A stretch of 64,000 nucleotides of DNA from Mesostigma viride (GCA_009746045.1 RPFO01001162.1:587501-651500), one strand, 5' to 3'. Shown: positions 13,406 through 23,780, counted from the stretch's first letter. Notes: generated from the sequence alone by a model not told the origin. Translations and numbers: made by a program.

Positions 13406-13563
13406 TTTGGTGAGCTATGCTCATTTTATCTATGACTAACCTGCTGAGCGGAGAATGCAACGCCGTATAGCACCAAAAGAAAAAATAATTTTAGAAAAAA
13501 TATTTTTTGTGCTGGCACCCGTACCCCAGCCACCCAGGTAGGGGTTGGCTGGAGAGGTGGTTG

Positions 13564-13571
13564 CTATAAAG
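13564..13571 (+). promoter_or_regulatory. TATA-box-like element CTATAAAG
   Basis: CTATAAAG lies about 115 bp upstream of the gag-like start codon at 13683. An A/C-rich, ATG-free leader follows (about 13620-13680). The position suits an element promoter. This is inference from sequence only. Confidence 0.4.
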
Positions 13572-13682
13572 GGTGGGCTTCCATTCTAGGGAAGCAGGTT
13601 GTTTTCTTTTGCCTGAGAACCTCACGTGACCACAACACAAAAAACAAAACGCAAGATAACACATCAAGCAGTATAACCTACC

Positions 13683-14785
13683 ATGTCCACAGTGACAGCC
13701 CCAGACCGGAATTTCCTAGCGAAACTCAAGCAAGCAGCCAAGGAGGGATGCACCCCAAAGGAGGCCGCCACTGCGGTTCAGAAGATCCTAGGGGAGGGGA
13801 ACTGGCTAGAGCGGATCCAGAAGCTCACTCCGGGGCGTGCCAAGAACGTCATGGACGTCCTGGAGGAACGGGGGTTTGTCAGCGACTGGGATGGGGAGGA
13901 GGCCCTGGCCGATGTGCTAGCAGCGCAACTGGGGGAGGCTATTGCAGAGCCGGACCCACCAGTGTCAGCAGGTGCGGTGGGAACGGGGGGTGTTCCCCCT
14001 TCGGCAGGTGGAAGCGGAGGGGCGGGGCATGGTGGAGCGGGCGCTGGGGAGGACGATGGCGCTCCTGGGGCGATCGACCAGGCTGTGGCGGACCTGGACC
14101 GAAACCTAGGTCGGCTGCTGGGGACCGAGACGGGCTATGCAACGCCAGCTGGAGGGCTTCCATCCCGGCCGGGCAACGCCCGCACTGGCGGAGATATTGG
14201 CGACCTAATATCGGCTATGTCGAAGCTGCTGGACCAGGCAAAGACTCCAGCAGCTGCAAGCCCAGCCGCAGCGACGACTGCTGGCAGGCTGGCGCGCACG
14301 AAGGGGGTGGCGCTGAGTGGGCATGCAGTGCCGGTGCTGGTGAGCAACATGCTGGAGGCGGTGCTGCCGGGAATGCTGGACTACGCGGAGAGCGTGGGGG
14401 GAAGTCCATCCGTGCATCGTTAATGCTGACGATGCACGGCAGCTCAGCCAGCGGGGAGAGGCGGATGCTGCTCCTGCAGATGGCAGGAATTCTGGACACG
14501 ATGGTGACAGAATTTGGCTACTGGGCCACGCCACGCTCCGAAGTAATTCTGGAGCTGGCAGCAGCCGAGTACCTGGCAAAGCTGATCACGGCATGCCAGC
14601 TGGTGGATGTGGGGTCGACGGGGTGGAAGGGGACGCCGTCGGCAATGCTGCCATTCCAGGAGGGTGGAGCAATGCTGGCGTCTCCGGCGGTGCGGGCGGC
14701 GATGAGCATGGGGAAGCTGCAGCACAAGCTGGAGCAGGGTCCCGGCAAGAAGGGGCAGGGCGGCCCGTCCAACAACAACAAGTGA
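13683..14785 (+). pseudogene. Gag-like protein of the unclassified retroelement (frameshifted)
   Basis: The first open frame, 13683-14423 (246 codons), begins with a basic helix-rich segment (Lys-Leu-Lys-Gln-Ala-Ala type), then a Gly/Ala-rich linker (about residues 95-125) and a further helical region. A second frame continues to 14785 with another helical domain and a Lys/Gly/Gln/Asn-rich basic tail. The two parts look like one protein broken by a small indel near 14390-14425, or joined by ribosomal frameshifting. No zinc knuckle is seen. Position upstream of the RT supports a gag role. I do not recognise the family. The start codon was chosen because it is the first ATG after the A-rich leader. 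Confidence 0.5.
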
Positions 14786-14981
14786 GGGAGCGGTGCCTTC
14801 TTCCACTACCTCTTCCAGCACCCCTGCCACCTCGTGACTGGTGGCAGCAGGTACGCTCAGGCCGTAGGCGCGATAGGATGAGTCGGGCTTTTAATGCTCG
14901 CACACTAGCCTGTCAGACGGTTAGGGCGTTAAACTGGATGGGGGGGGGGGGCGAGACCCGCCTGCTGTAGATTCAGCCCGT

Positions 14982-15584
14982 GTGCCCGGGCCTCTGCAGC
15001 AGGCGGCCCTAGATGGGATCGATGATGCTTGCAGGTCCTTTGTCCGCCGGAACGGTGGTTCCGTAGCGGCAATGGCAGGATCTGTAGTGGATGGGGGTGA
15101 ATATGCTGAAGGAGCCCCTTACGAACCGTTAGTGGCCGCACGCTTGGCTTTGCCTGGTCCGGGGGAAGGTGGCCAAGTGGATGTGCTGAACTTACTACCC
15201 CCTCTTGGGGAGCAATTTTGAATGATGAGAGTAGGATGGTACGGACGCTGAGCCCAGCAGAGCGGATCTTGCAGAAGTCGATGCGGATCTCGCGGGGGTG
15301 TAGCATGGAGGAGTTCGCGCGGGTTTGCACGGTGTGTGTGGAGAGGGGGATTTTGGGTGGATTTTTTGAGGAGGAGCCGCCTATGGTGAACGGTACTTTT
15401 GGGGTCGGAAAGCCCGACGGCCGTATACGGCTGATTGTGGACAACCGGCGTGGCAACATGCCACTACCTGATCCTATGCCCGCTTTTTTACCACACCTTG
15501 GCGTGATTTGCGATTTGCCCACGCGCGCTGGGGAGGATGTTTTTGGGGGCGTATCAGATTTGGATTCGTACTACAACAGACTCG
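14982..15584 (+). CDS. Reverse transcriptase N-terminal part, truncated by assembly gap
   Basis: From 15218 the frame shows an RT palm signature: Phe-Gly-Val-Gly-Lys-Pro-Asp-Gly-Arg followed by Arg-Leu-Ile-Val-Asp-Asn-Arg (RT motif 1-2 type) and later Val-Ser-Asp-Leu-Asp-Ser-Tyr-Tyr (motif A region, catalytic Asp candidate) just before the N run at 15585. A preceding open frame, 14982-15221, ends in Leu-Leu-Pro-Pro-Leu and appears to be the upstream part of the same product with a 1-nt frame break near 15215. The (Y/F)xDD box would fall inside the gap. It synthesises cDNA from element RNA. It differs from the chromovirus RT in this window, and a DIRS-like origin is only a suggestion. Confidence 0.55.
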
Positions 15585-16477
15585 NNNNNNNNNNNNNNNN
15601 NNNNNNNNNNNNNNNNNNNNNNNNNNNNNNNNNNNNNNNNNNNNNNNNNNNNNNNNNNNNNNNNNNNNNNNNNNNNNNNNNNNNNNNNNNNNNNNNNNNN
15701 NNNNNNNNNNNNNNNNNNNNNNNNNNNNNNNNNNNNNNNNNNNNNNNNNNNNNNNNNNNNNNNNNNNNNNNNNNNNNNNNNNNNNNNNNNNNNNNNNNNN
15801 NNNNNNNNNNNNNNNNNNNNNNNNNNNNNNNNNNNNNNNNNNNNNNNNNNNNNNNNNNNNNNNNNNNNNNNNNNNNNNNNNNNNNNNNNNNNNNNNNNNN
15901 NNNNNNNNNNNNNNNNNNNNNNNNNNNNNNNNNNNNNNNNNNNNNNNNNNNNNNNNNNNNNNNNNNNNNNNNNNNNNNNNNNNNNNNNNNNNNNNNNNNN
16001 NNNNNNNNNNNNNNNNNNNNNNNNNNNNNNNNNNNNNNNNNNNNNNNNNNNNNNNNNNNNNNNNNNNNNNNNNNNNNNNNNNNNNNNNNNNNNNNNNNNN
16101 NNNNNNNNNNNNNNNNNNNNNNNNNNNNNNNNNNNNNNNNNNNNNNNNNNNNNNNNNNNNNNNNNNNNNNNNNNNNNNNNNNNNNNNNNNNNNNNNNNNN
16201 NNNNNNNNNNNNNNNNNNNNNNNNNNNNNNNNNNNNNNNNNNNNNNNNNNNNNNNNNNNNNNNNNNNNNNNNNNNNNNNNNNNNNNNNNNNNNNNNNNNN
16301 NNNNNNNNNNNNNNNNNNNNNNNNNNNNNNNNNNNNNNNNNNNNNNNNNNNNNNNNNNNNNNNNNNNNNNNNNNNNNNNNNNNNNNNNNNNNNNNNNNNN
16401 NNNNNNNNNNNNNNNNNNNNNNNNNNNNNNNNNNNNNNNNNNNNNNNNNNNNNNNNNNNNNNNNNNNNNNNNNNNNN
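15585..16477. other. Assembly gap (893 N)
   Basis: Run of N. The left side is a reverse transcriptase coding region and the right side a degenerate GGAT array, so the real distance and content are unknown. Frames drawn through it are meaningless. Confidence 0.99.
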
Positions 16478-17383
16478 GGATGGATGATGGATGATGTATG
16501 GTTCTATGATGGATGGTAGGATGGATGGATGGATGATGATGGCATGGATGGATGGATGGTAATGGATGGAATGGGATGTGCATGGATGGATGATGGATGG
16601 ATGAGATTGGTAAGTATGGATGGGATGGATGGAGGATGGATGGATGGATCGGATGGATGATGGATGGGATGGATGGATGGATGGATGGATGGATGGATGG
16701 ATGGAGGATGGAATGATGGATGGATGGGATGGATTGGATGGAATGGATGGATGGGATGAATGGATGGATTGGATGGGATGGATAGGATGGATGGATGGAG
16801 GATGGATGGATTGGATGGATGGATGATGGATGAGGTATTGGATGGATGGAGGATTGGATGGATGGATGGATTGGATGGATGGATGGATGAGCATGGATGG
16901 AATGGATTGGGTGGGTGTCGGGTGGGAGTGGATGGCTATGGATGGATGGATGGTATGGATGGATTGGATGGTATGATGGATGGATGGATCGGACTGGAAT
17001 GATAATGGATGGATGGATGGATGATGGATGGATGGATGGATGGATGGATGGATGCATGGATGGTAATATGATGGATGGAATGGATGGATGGATGGCATGG
17101 ATGGATGGGATGGATGGATGAAATGTATGGATGGATGGATGGTATGGATGGATGGAGGGATGGAGGGATGTATGATGGATGGATGGATGGATGGATGGAT
17201 GGTATGGATGGCATGGTATGGATGGCTGATGGTATGGATGTTATGGATGGATGGATAGGGATGGATGGTATGGATGATGGATGGATGGATGATGGATGGA
17301 TGGATGGATGGATCGGATGGTAATGATGGATTGGATGGATGGATGGATGGATGGATGGCATGGATGGATGGATGGATGTCCAT
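16478..17383. repeat. Degenerate (GGAT)n array
   Basis: GGAT units with many small indels and substitutions (GGAT mixed with GATG, GGATT, GGTAT), much less pure than the arrays at 1-5960 or 13023. It grades into a GGTG array on its right. Old age, or poor consensus next to the gap, would both explain the noise. Confidence 0.9.
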
Positions 17384-17804
17384 GAGGTGGTGTGGTGGGT
17401 GGGTGGTGGGTGGGTGGGTGGGTGGGTGGGTGGCGTGGGTGGGTGGGTGGGTGGGTGGGTGGGTGGGTGGGTGGGTGGGTGGGTGGGTGGGTGGGTGGGT
17501 GGGTGGGTGGGTGGGTGGGTGGGTGGGTGGGTGGGTGGTGGGTGGGTGGGTGGGTGGGTGGGTGGGGGTGGGTGGGTGGGTGGGTGGGTGGGTGGGTGGG
17601 TGGTACGTGGGTGGGTGGGTGGTGGGTGGGTGGGTGGGTGGGTGCATGGGTGGGTGGGTGGGTGGGTGGGTGGGTGGGTGGGTGGGTGGGTGGGTGGGTG
17701 GGTGGGTGGGTGGGTGGGTGGGTGGGTGGGTGGGTGGTGGGTGGTGGGTGGTGGTGGGTGGGTGGGTGGGTGGGTGGGTGGGTGGGTGGGTGGGTGGGTG
17801 GGTG
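17384..17804. repeat. (GGTG)n array, left of CACTA-1
   Basis: About 100 GGTG units with few slips. It ends exactly at the CACTA terminus at 17805. The same unit resumes at 21966 on the other side of the transposon, so one array was split by the insertion. Confidence 0.93.
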
Positions 17805-18310
17805 CACTAGGAACTCAATTTCTGAGAAAATTCTCAAAACCCTCAATTTTCTCACCTTTTGTGAGAATTTTTTGAGAAAATTGAGAAAAATCTCAATTTT
17901 TTTCCGCAAACGCTAGGCAAAAAATCTCACCAGGGTGAGATTTTGGTGAGAAAAAGGGCGTTTTGGTGAGATTGGGGTGAGAAAAAACCCTAAAGTGAGA
18001 AAAAAGGTGAGAATGGGTGAGAAAAAGGCAGAAAGATTGAGAAAATTGAGAAAATTGAGAAGTTTCTCACCAACACGAGAAAAATCACTAACACGAGAAA
18101 AATCACAAGTCAACGTGGTGAGAAATTTCTCACCAAGAGTGTAACACGAGAAAAATCATGAGCTTTATTTCATTAAGTCCTTAACGTGAAAAAAAAACTC
18201 AACACCACTTTGATATGCATTGTAGGGTGCACAAAGGTGCAATATAGGGTTGTCATACAATATAAAACAGCACATCATTCCATAAACAATGCTGTCATGC
18301 CCAAATTAAA

Positions 18311-19250
18311 TCAAAAGTCATCTTCTTCAGAACTGCTGTCCGAGGGGTTGCTTGCATCAACATCATCTTCTGATGACATAGTGTCATCCCCACTAGTGTC
18401 GCAATAGTTCACAGCTTTACGCTGCCTTCCACTGGCCCTCTTTGCCATAGGGACCTCCTCAATTACAACGGTGGGCTGGCTAGGTCCAGCATCTGTGGGA
18501 GCACCACGCTTGCGGCTGCGCCCTCGAGCAGGTGCCTTGCCAGCGCGGCGCACCACGTCGCCATCACCTACGTCTGCCGCTGCCACCTTCTTCTTCTTCT
18601 TGGACCCCTTCTTCTTGCCTTTCTTCTTGCCACTAGGCGGTGGCATCGGCTCACCCTCCTCAATCACTTCAAACTGCGGCATGGTGGGGAAATCTGCTGC
18701 CACGCTGTGATACACATGGTTACTGAGGGAAGATTGCGCCTGGTGTGCCATGCTCCATGGCAGTTTGGCAGGGATTACCACCATTTCGGGAGCATAGCAT
18801 TCATCGACGACATACCCAACTGAGCTCACTGCACCTGGCAACACAAGGCGCGACGACCTGGGGGCCTGTGCGCTGCTGATGACCACCAACCTCTCGTGGG
18901 GCAGGTGAGCGACATGAAGGCGATCAAAAAGCTCCACCTTCAACAACAGCTGCCATTCCCAGCCCCCTCGTGGGTACTCTAACCTGGCCTTCAGAATGTG
19001 TGTGATGAAACCAAAGTCTACACCGCCCGGGCCATGCACCGCAACTCCCGCATTCTTGTGCCGCTTTCCCAGGGATTGGTCCGCAGCCTCTGTGCGGTAG
19101 TTGAACCCGTGTATCCTGACTTTGTGGAAAGAATCCGCGTAGCGCTTCACGCCCCCACACGCCGCTACAATGCCTTGCGGCACAAGCGGCGTCAGGTTTA
19201 ATGATGCCCATGCAATCACGTTGAACGTTGTGTCAGCACAGCGATCTCGC
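18311..19250 (-). CDS. Probable CACTA transposase C-terminal exon
   Basis: This frame is open for 313 codons to the stop at 18311. It probably starts as an exon at 19250, directly after TTTGAATGCAG (a good 3' splice site). The N-terminal half has a His-Gly-Phe-Asn-Tyr-Arg-Thr start, an Asn-Ala-Gly-Val segment and Asp-Phe-Gly-Phe, resembling the end of EnSpm TNP2-type transposases. Next come a Lys-rich nuclear-localisation-like run (about residues 215-235), an Arg/Lys patch and an acidic Ser/Glu/Asp tail. CACTA-2 has a similar acidic tail next to its own end. Upstream exons are not clear. A second short exon-like frame, RAARDLLGED, lies near 19585-19615. Family assignment is tentative. Confidence 0.5.
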
Positions 19251-19683
19251 CTGCATTCAAACAAACGCACACCGATAACCCAGCAAAGAGTATTATTATT
19301 AAGTATTGGTTATTAAAAAAAATAGAACGGATACAACACAGGACGCTTTTACTGGCGGCAAGATCATGGCACCCGGATGGGTAAAACCAAACAAACTAGA
19401 TATTAATTACTAGGGCTGGCTTTGTGACAGTAAAACATGATTGCATGGCTAATCCCAAGGCGCCTTTCAATAGGACTGAATTAAAATAACCAAAGCAGAC
19501 GGCGTAAGTAGCATTTGCAAAAAACAAGGCTCACCAGTAGGCCTCGTCGCCATTCGCAGGGTCGCTGTAATCAGCCTTGGGAAGGGCATCTTCTCCCAGC
19601 AAATCCCTTGCGGCGCGTTGTGTCAGCACAGCGATCCCCCCTGCATCCAAACAAAGGCACACCGATAACCAAGCAAAGAGTAT
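19226..19683. repeat. Direct duplication of a splice-site region in CACTA-1
   Basis: About 67 bp covering the end of an intron and the start of an exon occur at 19226-19293 and again at 19616-19683 with a few differences. Each copy, read on the minus strand, has a TTTG(A/G)ATGCAG acceptor followed by the start of the exon. The left copy leads into the long exon and the right copy into a short frame. Confidence 0.7.
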
Positions 19684-20063
19684 GCAAATGTGTAGCCTTG
19701 TTCATTGAAATTATGGCTGGCTTACGCAAAGAGCGACTGTAAGATGACCTATACAGTGGGGCCGGAAACAGCTTGCTTGATCAGGGCGTGTTTTTCGAGC
19801 TTCACTGGCCGGGAGTGTCTAGTGGTGAGAACCATTGCTGCGATCGCTTTCCCACCATTTACGAGGAAATACCCGCAAATGAAAAACCACTGAAACGGTC
19901 TAGCTAGTCAGTCATTACATTAGCCACATGCCATCATGCATGTTTCCAAACGTCCAGGAACTGCACACGGTGCAAATGCCATTTGCAGTGCAAAAATCCA
20001 GAGGACACGACCTCATTGCTTCATATTTGTATGCAGAAGACTAAAAAAGTAACATGCATTAAT

Positions 20064-20176
20064 GGCCCGCATGCATAAAGGGCCTGAATTCTGATGCGGG
20101 CCCAACGGCAGCACCGCCAAAGCAGATAAGGGCCCGCAGTCTGATGCGGGCCCCACGGCACCACCGCCATAGCAGA
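20064..20176. repeat. Two-copy tandem repeat, about 56 bp
   Basis: Two adjacent similar units centred on CTGATGCGGGCCC(A/C)ACGGCA(G/C)CACCGCC, inside CACTA-1. No function is suggested. Confidence 0.6.
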
Positions 20177-21317
20177 GCTCGAAGGTCGTGGTGCGCGTGA
20201 AACGTACGTATGCCCTTTGTCGGTAGGTGCCGTTGGGGTCAAATTGGGTGCCGCCAAAATCGGGCCGACGCGTCAATAGACTGAGGCCGTCGATGAGAGC
20301 CATCATGCGGCTTGGGGAACTTCAGCTAAGTTAACTTAACGCAAACCACTGGTCGCCCGCGTCGGGAACCGGCCCAACGGCTCTCCCGCAACAGAAAATA
20401 ACGCGGCATACTGCATACGTCGTCGGATTGTTACATTTCGACGGTCAAGATTTCATGATGAGGTTTGCGTTCAATTTGCCGCAGTTTGCCGCCCAGAGAA
20501 AGTAGTTGTTGGACTCGTTGCCCACGATGAAACACAATCAAGCAAGCCGTTTCCGGACCCACCGAGTAGGTCATGTAGTCGCTCTTCACGTCAGCCAGCC
20601 GTAATTTCAATGCACAAGGCTACACATTTCCATCTCCATTCATATTCATAATCCTGCACGACTCGAAAACGCGGACAAGATAACGGCAGGCTCGAGCTAC
20701 CATGGTCCGGATTCTCCCGATTTCTGGCCTGCGCTGGTTGTCTCCTTGATATTGGCAACTCTCTCCGGTAAGAGATTTTCCGCAGTTTGGCTGTTTCGAA
20801 ACGTTCATTACGTGAGATGCCTTCGGATCAGGAGACTCACACAGCCGCGAAATCATGCCAAAGGTCATATGTTCGATCCCTTGCTGGTAGCTTCTGAGCT
20901 TTCTTATTTTCTGTGTTCCGCGGAATCTCAGATTTGGGCCGCTAGCGTTTTCACGCTTGTTGCTTTCTGATCCGACGACAACGTTGTGCCTTGCTCGTGT
21001 GACATCTGGCGCATGGTGTGATTCATGTGTATGGTGCTGCCTTGCCACATGGGGCTGCTTTGCCATAAGAGTGAGTGTTGGGTTCTACACATTTGCTGCA
21101 TGGACCGTTAGGTGCTGGTGAGCTCTTCCTTGTAGAACGCTTACATCTATGTCAAGGATCTGATTTCTTTTCCTCTTGCGTATATTGTGTCGGTTTGCTT
21201 TATTTCTTGCAGGGACCACGAGAGTAAAATGCAAGCGGTTCCACTTTCAAGTCAGCATGTGACGCCCTGTCGACCGGCCCGCTTTGTTAGCTAGCTACCA
21301 TATAGTATTTGATGATA

Positions 21318-21470
21318 GGCATTGAATGCGGAAGATGTCATAACGCCATAACAGACTGTGTTGAACAGGCATTGAATGCCGAAGATGTCATAACGCCATA
21401 ACAGACTGTGTTGAAAAGGCATATTTGAATGCCGAAGATGTACATAACGCCATAACAGTGTTGAATAGTT
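21318..21470. repeat. Three-copy tandem repeat, about 47 bp
   Basis: Three consecutive units sharing GAATGCCGAAGATGT, CATAACGCCATAACAG and TGTTGAA, the third with small insertions and a deletion. It lies between the CACTA-1 interior and its right subterminal repeats. Confidence 0.8.
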
Positions 21471-21965
21471 GAATCAATGGGTTCTTGCAGCTGTAAACAT
21501 TAAAATTATTCAAACATTTAATGAAAAAATCATTATTGTTCGTGCTGTTTTGAACAGCGGTTGTTACTGGCACTGCATGCATGTGTCTGCTGCCAGCATA
21601 TTGCATTATGGGTGTGTTTTTCAGCGCTGTGTTTTCTCACTTTTCTCACTTTTCTCACGTCCTGTTTTTCTCACTTTTTCTCACGTCCTGATTTTCTCAC
21701 TTTTCTCACGTTTCACACCTCCCGTTTTTCTCACTTATCTCACGTCCTGTTTTTTGAGATTTTTCTCACGTTTTTCCCCTTTTTTCACCTTTTTGGGGCA
21801 ATCTCACCCGGGTGAGAAACGTGTTTTCTCACCCATTCTCACCCCATTCTCACCCTTTTTTCTCACCTTTCTCACCCATTCTCACCCATTTCTCACCCTT
21901 TTTCTCACCTTTCTCACCCTTTTTCTCACCATTTCTCACCCATTCTCAAAGCCGAGTTCCTAGTG

Positions 21966-22244
21966 TGGGTGGGTGGGTGGGTGGGTGGGTGGGTGGGTGG
22001 TGGGTGGGTGGGTGGGTGGGTGGGTGGGTGGGTGGGTGGGTGGGTGGGTGGGTGGGTGGGTGGGTGGGTGGGTGGGTGGGTGGGTCAGGGTGGGTGGGTG
22101 GGTGGGTGGGTGGGTGGGTGGGTGGGTGGATGGATGGATGGATGGATGGATGGATGGATGGATGGATGGATGGATGGATGGATGGATGGATGGATGGATG
22201 GATGGATGGATGGATGGATGGATGGATGGATGGATGGATGGATG
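21966..22244. repeat. (GGTG)n then (GGAT)n array, right of CACTA-1
   Basis: GGTG units occupy 21966-22127 and GGAT units 22128-22244. The array ends at GGGTGCAAACAGTCC, the 3' end of LINE L read on the minus strand. The same junction occurs at 36694-36712, so the array is either the tail of the LINE or its target. Confidence 0.93.
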
Positions 22245-22497
22245 GGTGCAAACAGTCCTACCGATCTAATCTATCTACATCAGCTACCTACGACATCTAT
22301 CTAACAGCATTCTAACTACAACATCTATCTAGGCAGCCTCACGCTGCCCTAGGGGAGCTGGCTGGCGTGCCTCCCACGGGTTTGCACACGCGGGCGCTTC
22401 CCCACAGGGGGGGGCTCGTTGTCCTCTATATGAACTGGGCCCTCTTGGCCTTGTCCATCATCTTCGTCCAAATCACGGAGAGGCCTAGGCCCCCCAT
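22245..22497 (-). mobile_element. LINE family L, copy 1: 3' UTR segment
   Basis: This segment matches 36710-36990, the 3' part of L copy 2. On the minus strand it holds the last codons of ORF2, a 3' UTR with a GGCAGC/GCTGCC stem, and then the (ATCC)n tail or target. It is interrupted at 22497 by an H element with a 12-bp TSD (TAGGCCCCCCAT at 22486-22497 and 23769-23780). The same LINE continues at 23781, 36572 and 39616. Confidence 0.8.
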
Positions 22498-22766
22498 TAA
22501 TTAATTAATTAAAATCATAGCTCCGTTGGGAGCATATGTAACACATAGCCCTGAGAAAGGGGCATCTATGGGTTTGTAATACAATCAGGGCTACAACCTG
22601 CAGGTGGAGGATGTACAACTATCACCTGCTCTGGGTGCACAAGGTGCACCTGCACCGCCATGATGGTTCATGCCTCCAGTTACCAAGCACAGGCACCCAG
22701 GGGGGGCTTGAGGAGAGGGCCTAGAAGGCCTGCATGACATATGGGGTGGAAGGTATATATATGTGG

Positions 22767-23226
22767 CCGAGGATGCGGATGGCGCTGCCTTCTATTCCCC
22801 AACCACCGGCCTGACATCGTGGTGCTGGACTTTGAGGGGGGTGGCCGGCATCTGCTTATTGACGTTTCGGTGGCGCGGCCCTTGGCTCTTAGCCACGTGG
22901 CTGGGGCCTCCCTCACGGCAGGTTACACGGCGGACCGGGCGGAGCGGGCCAAGCTCCTGGCCTACGGCGACGTCGGGCACCATCGTGTGGTGCCCTTTGT
23001 CCTGGAGGAGTTTGGGGCCATGGGGCCCCTGACCTCCGCCTTCTTCAAGGAGTGTTGCCGGCTCCGGGAGGACCGGCTGGACCTGGAGGGCCAGCGGGCC
23101 CCATGGTCGGCGCGGACCTGGACGTCATATTGGCGTCAGCGCTTGTCGGTGGCGCTGACTCGGGCCATGGCTGACATCATGCTCCGCCGTACGCGGGCTG
23201 ATTTTGCGGTGCAGCAGGGCTATTAG
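22767..23226 (+). pseudogene. LINE ORF2 C-terminal domain, restriction-like endonuclease type (5'-truncated)
   Basis: About 150 codons end at the TAG of 23224-23226. The visible pattern is Arg-Pro-Asp-Ile-Val-Val, then after about 14 residues Ile-Asp-Val-Ser-Val, then a later Lys-Leu-Leu-Ala-Tyr. This fits the PD-(D/E)xK layout of restriction-like endonucleases at the C-terminus of R2/CRE/NeSL-type LINE proteins, which nick the target DNA. The upstream RT part was lost by 5' truncation. The match is by motif only, and a catalytically dead plant-LINE C-terminal domain is an alternative. Confidence 0.5.
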
Positions 23227-23360
23227 GTTCCTCCCGTTAGGCGTTTCCATTGGTCTTATCGTAGTATAGAGCTTTGACATGGCTCTGTATATAGGTTTAT
23301 AGCTGGGCGTTTGCTTTGGTTTGAGTGATTTCACTCTGCTGTAAGTAATTATATTTTTAA
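22767..23360 (+). mobile_element. 5'-truncated LINE with endonuclease-like C-terminus
   Basis: A 594-bp insertion flanked by a perfect 11-bp TSD, TATATATGTGG (22756-22766 and 23361-23371), in the H copy C 3' UTR. The uninterrupted counterpart is visible in H copy A near 11390-11400. It holds the end of an ORF2-like gene, a 3' UTR of about 130 bp and an AT-rich 3' end. It is a different LINE family from L and beta. Confidence 0.85.
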
Positions 23361-23432
23361 TATATATGTGGCTAGGCTATAGCTGGTGTACACATGGCCT
23401 CTCAGCAGAGAGTAACTCCCTGCATAGGCATA

Positions 23433-23655
23433 ACGCCCTGATCAAGCATGCTGTTTCCGGCCCCACCGTCTAGGTCATCTAGTCGCTCCACACGTAAGCC
23501 AGCCATAATTTCAATGCACAAGGATACACATTTCCATCACCATTCATCTTCATCATCCTGAACGACTCGAAAACGCGGAAAAGATAACGGCAGGCTCGAG
23601 CTACCATGGTCCGGATTCTCCCGATTTCTGGCCTGCGCTGGTTGTCTCTTTGATA
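23433..23655 (+). repeat. Dispersed repeat R, copy c
   Basis: Near-identical to 9770-9992 from ACGCCCTGATCAAGC through the common 3' end GGTTGTCTCTTTGAT. It forms the 5' part of H copy C (in opposite orientation to H). Confidence 0.85.
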
Positions 23656-23780
23656 GCAGGGCTAAATTCTGAATGCATCAGTCATCCATGGGAGGTCCCA
23701 TTGTAGGCTGGGCGCGGCTAAGTAGTGAAAGCATCATCCATGGGGGCCATTATGGGCGCACATGCGCGTAGGCCCCCCAT

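Larger units (their letters stand above)
13430..15584 (+). mobile_element. Unclassified retroelement, 5' part (gag-like + RT start), cut by gap
   Basis: A TATA-like promoter (13564), an A-rich leader, a gag-like gene (13683-14785) and the beginning of a reverse transcriptase (about 14982-15584) follow each other on the plus strand. The remainder is hidden by the N run. Gene order gag then RT, without a recognisable protease between them, and the RT signature (see that entry) suggest a DIRS-like or other non-gypsy lineage. The class cannot be fixed without the missing half. Confidence 0.6.
17805..21965 (-). mobile_element. CACTA-type DNA transposon, CACTA-1 (4161 bp)
   Basis: Termini are CACTAGGAACTC at 17805 and its reverse complement at 21954-21965, the hallmark of CACTA/EnSpm elements. 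Both ends carry dense subterminal repeats of TGAGAAA/TTTCTCAC (17820-18150 and 21635-21950). It sits in a (GGTG)n array, which makes the TSD ambiguous (TG on both sides; the expected 3 bp would be GTG and TGG). A transposase C-terminal exon lies near the left end on the minus strand. The interior also holds copies of repeat R in both orientations and a 47-bp tandem repeat. No complete transposase is visible, so it is probably non-autonomous. Confidence 0.88.
22498..23768 (-). mobile_element. Family H retroposon copy C, chimeric and interrupted
   Basis: Flanked by a perfect 12-bp TSD, TAGGCCCCCCAT. On the minus strand the 3' end is a (TTAA)n tail plus hairpin and H 3' UTR (22498-22766 and 23372-23432). 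Its 5' part is not H sequence but repeat R in the opposite orientation (23433-23655) plus about 110 bp of unknown origin. Inside the 3' UTR sits a separate LINE fragment with its own TSD. No ORF1 remains. Confidence 0.75.

Noticed and set aside
15554-17909. Long minus-strand His-Pro-Ser-Ile / His-Pro-Pro-Thr frames
   Set aside because: They are the complements of the GGAT and GGTG arrays, and several run through the N gap.
18311-19250. Host chromatin or nuclear protein gene
   Set aside because: The basic and acidic tail could suggest this, but the exon lies inside CACTA-1 termini and its N-terminal half looks like the end of a TNP2-type transposase.
21318-21470. CRISPR-like array
   Set aside because: Three adjacent ~47-bp direct units without unique spacers, in eukaryotic transposon DNA: an ordinary tandem repeat.
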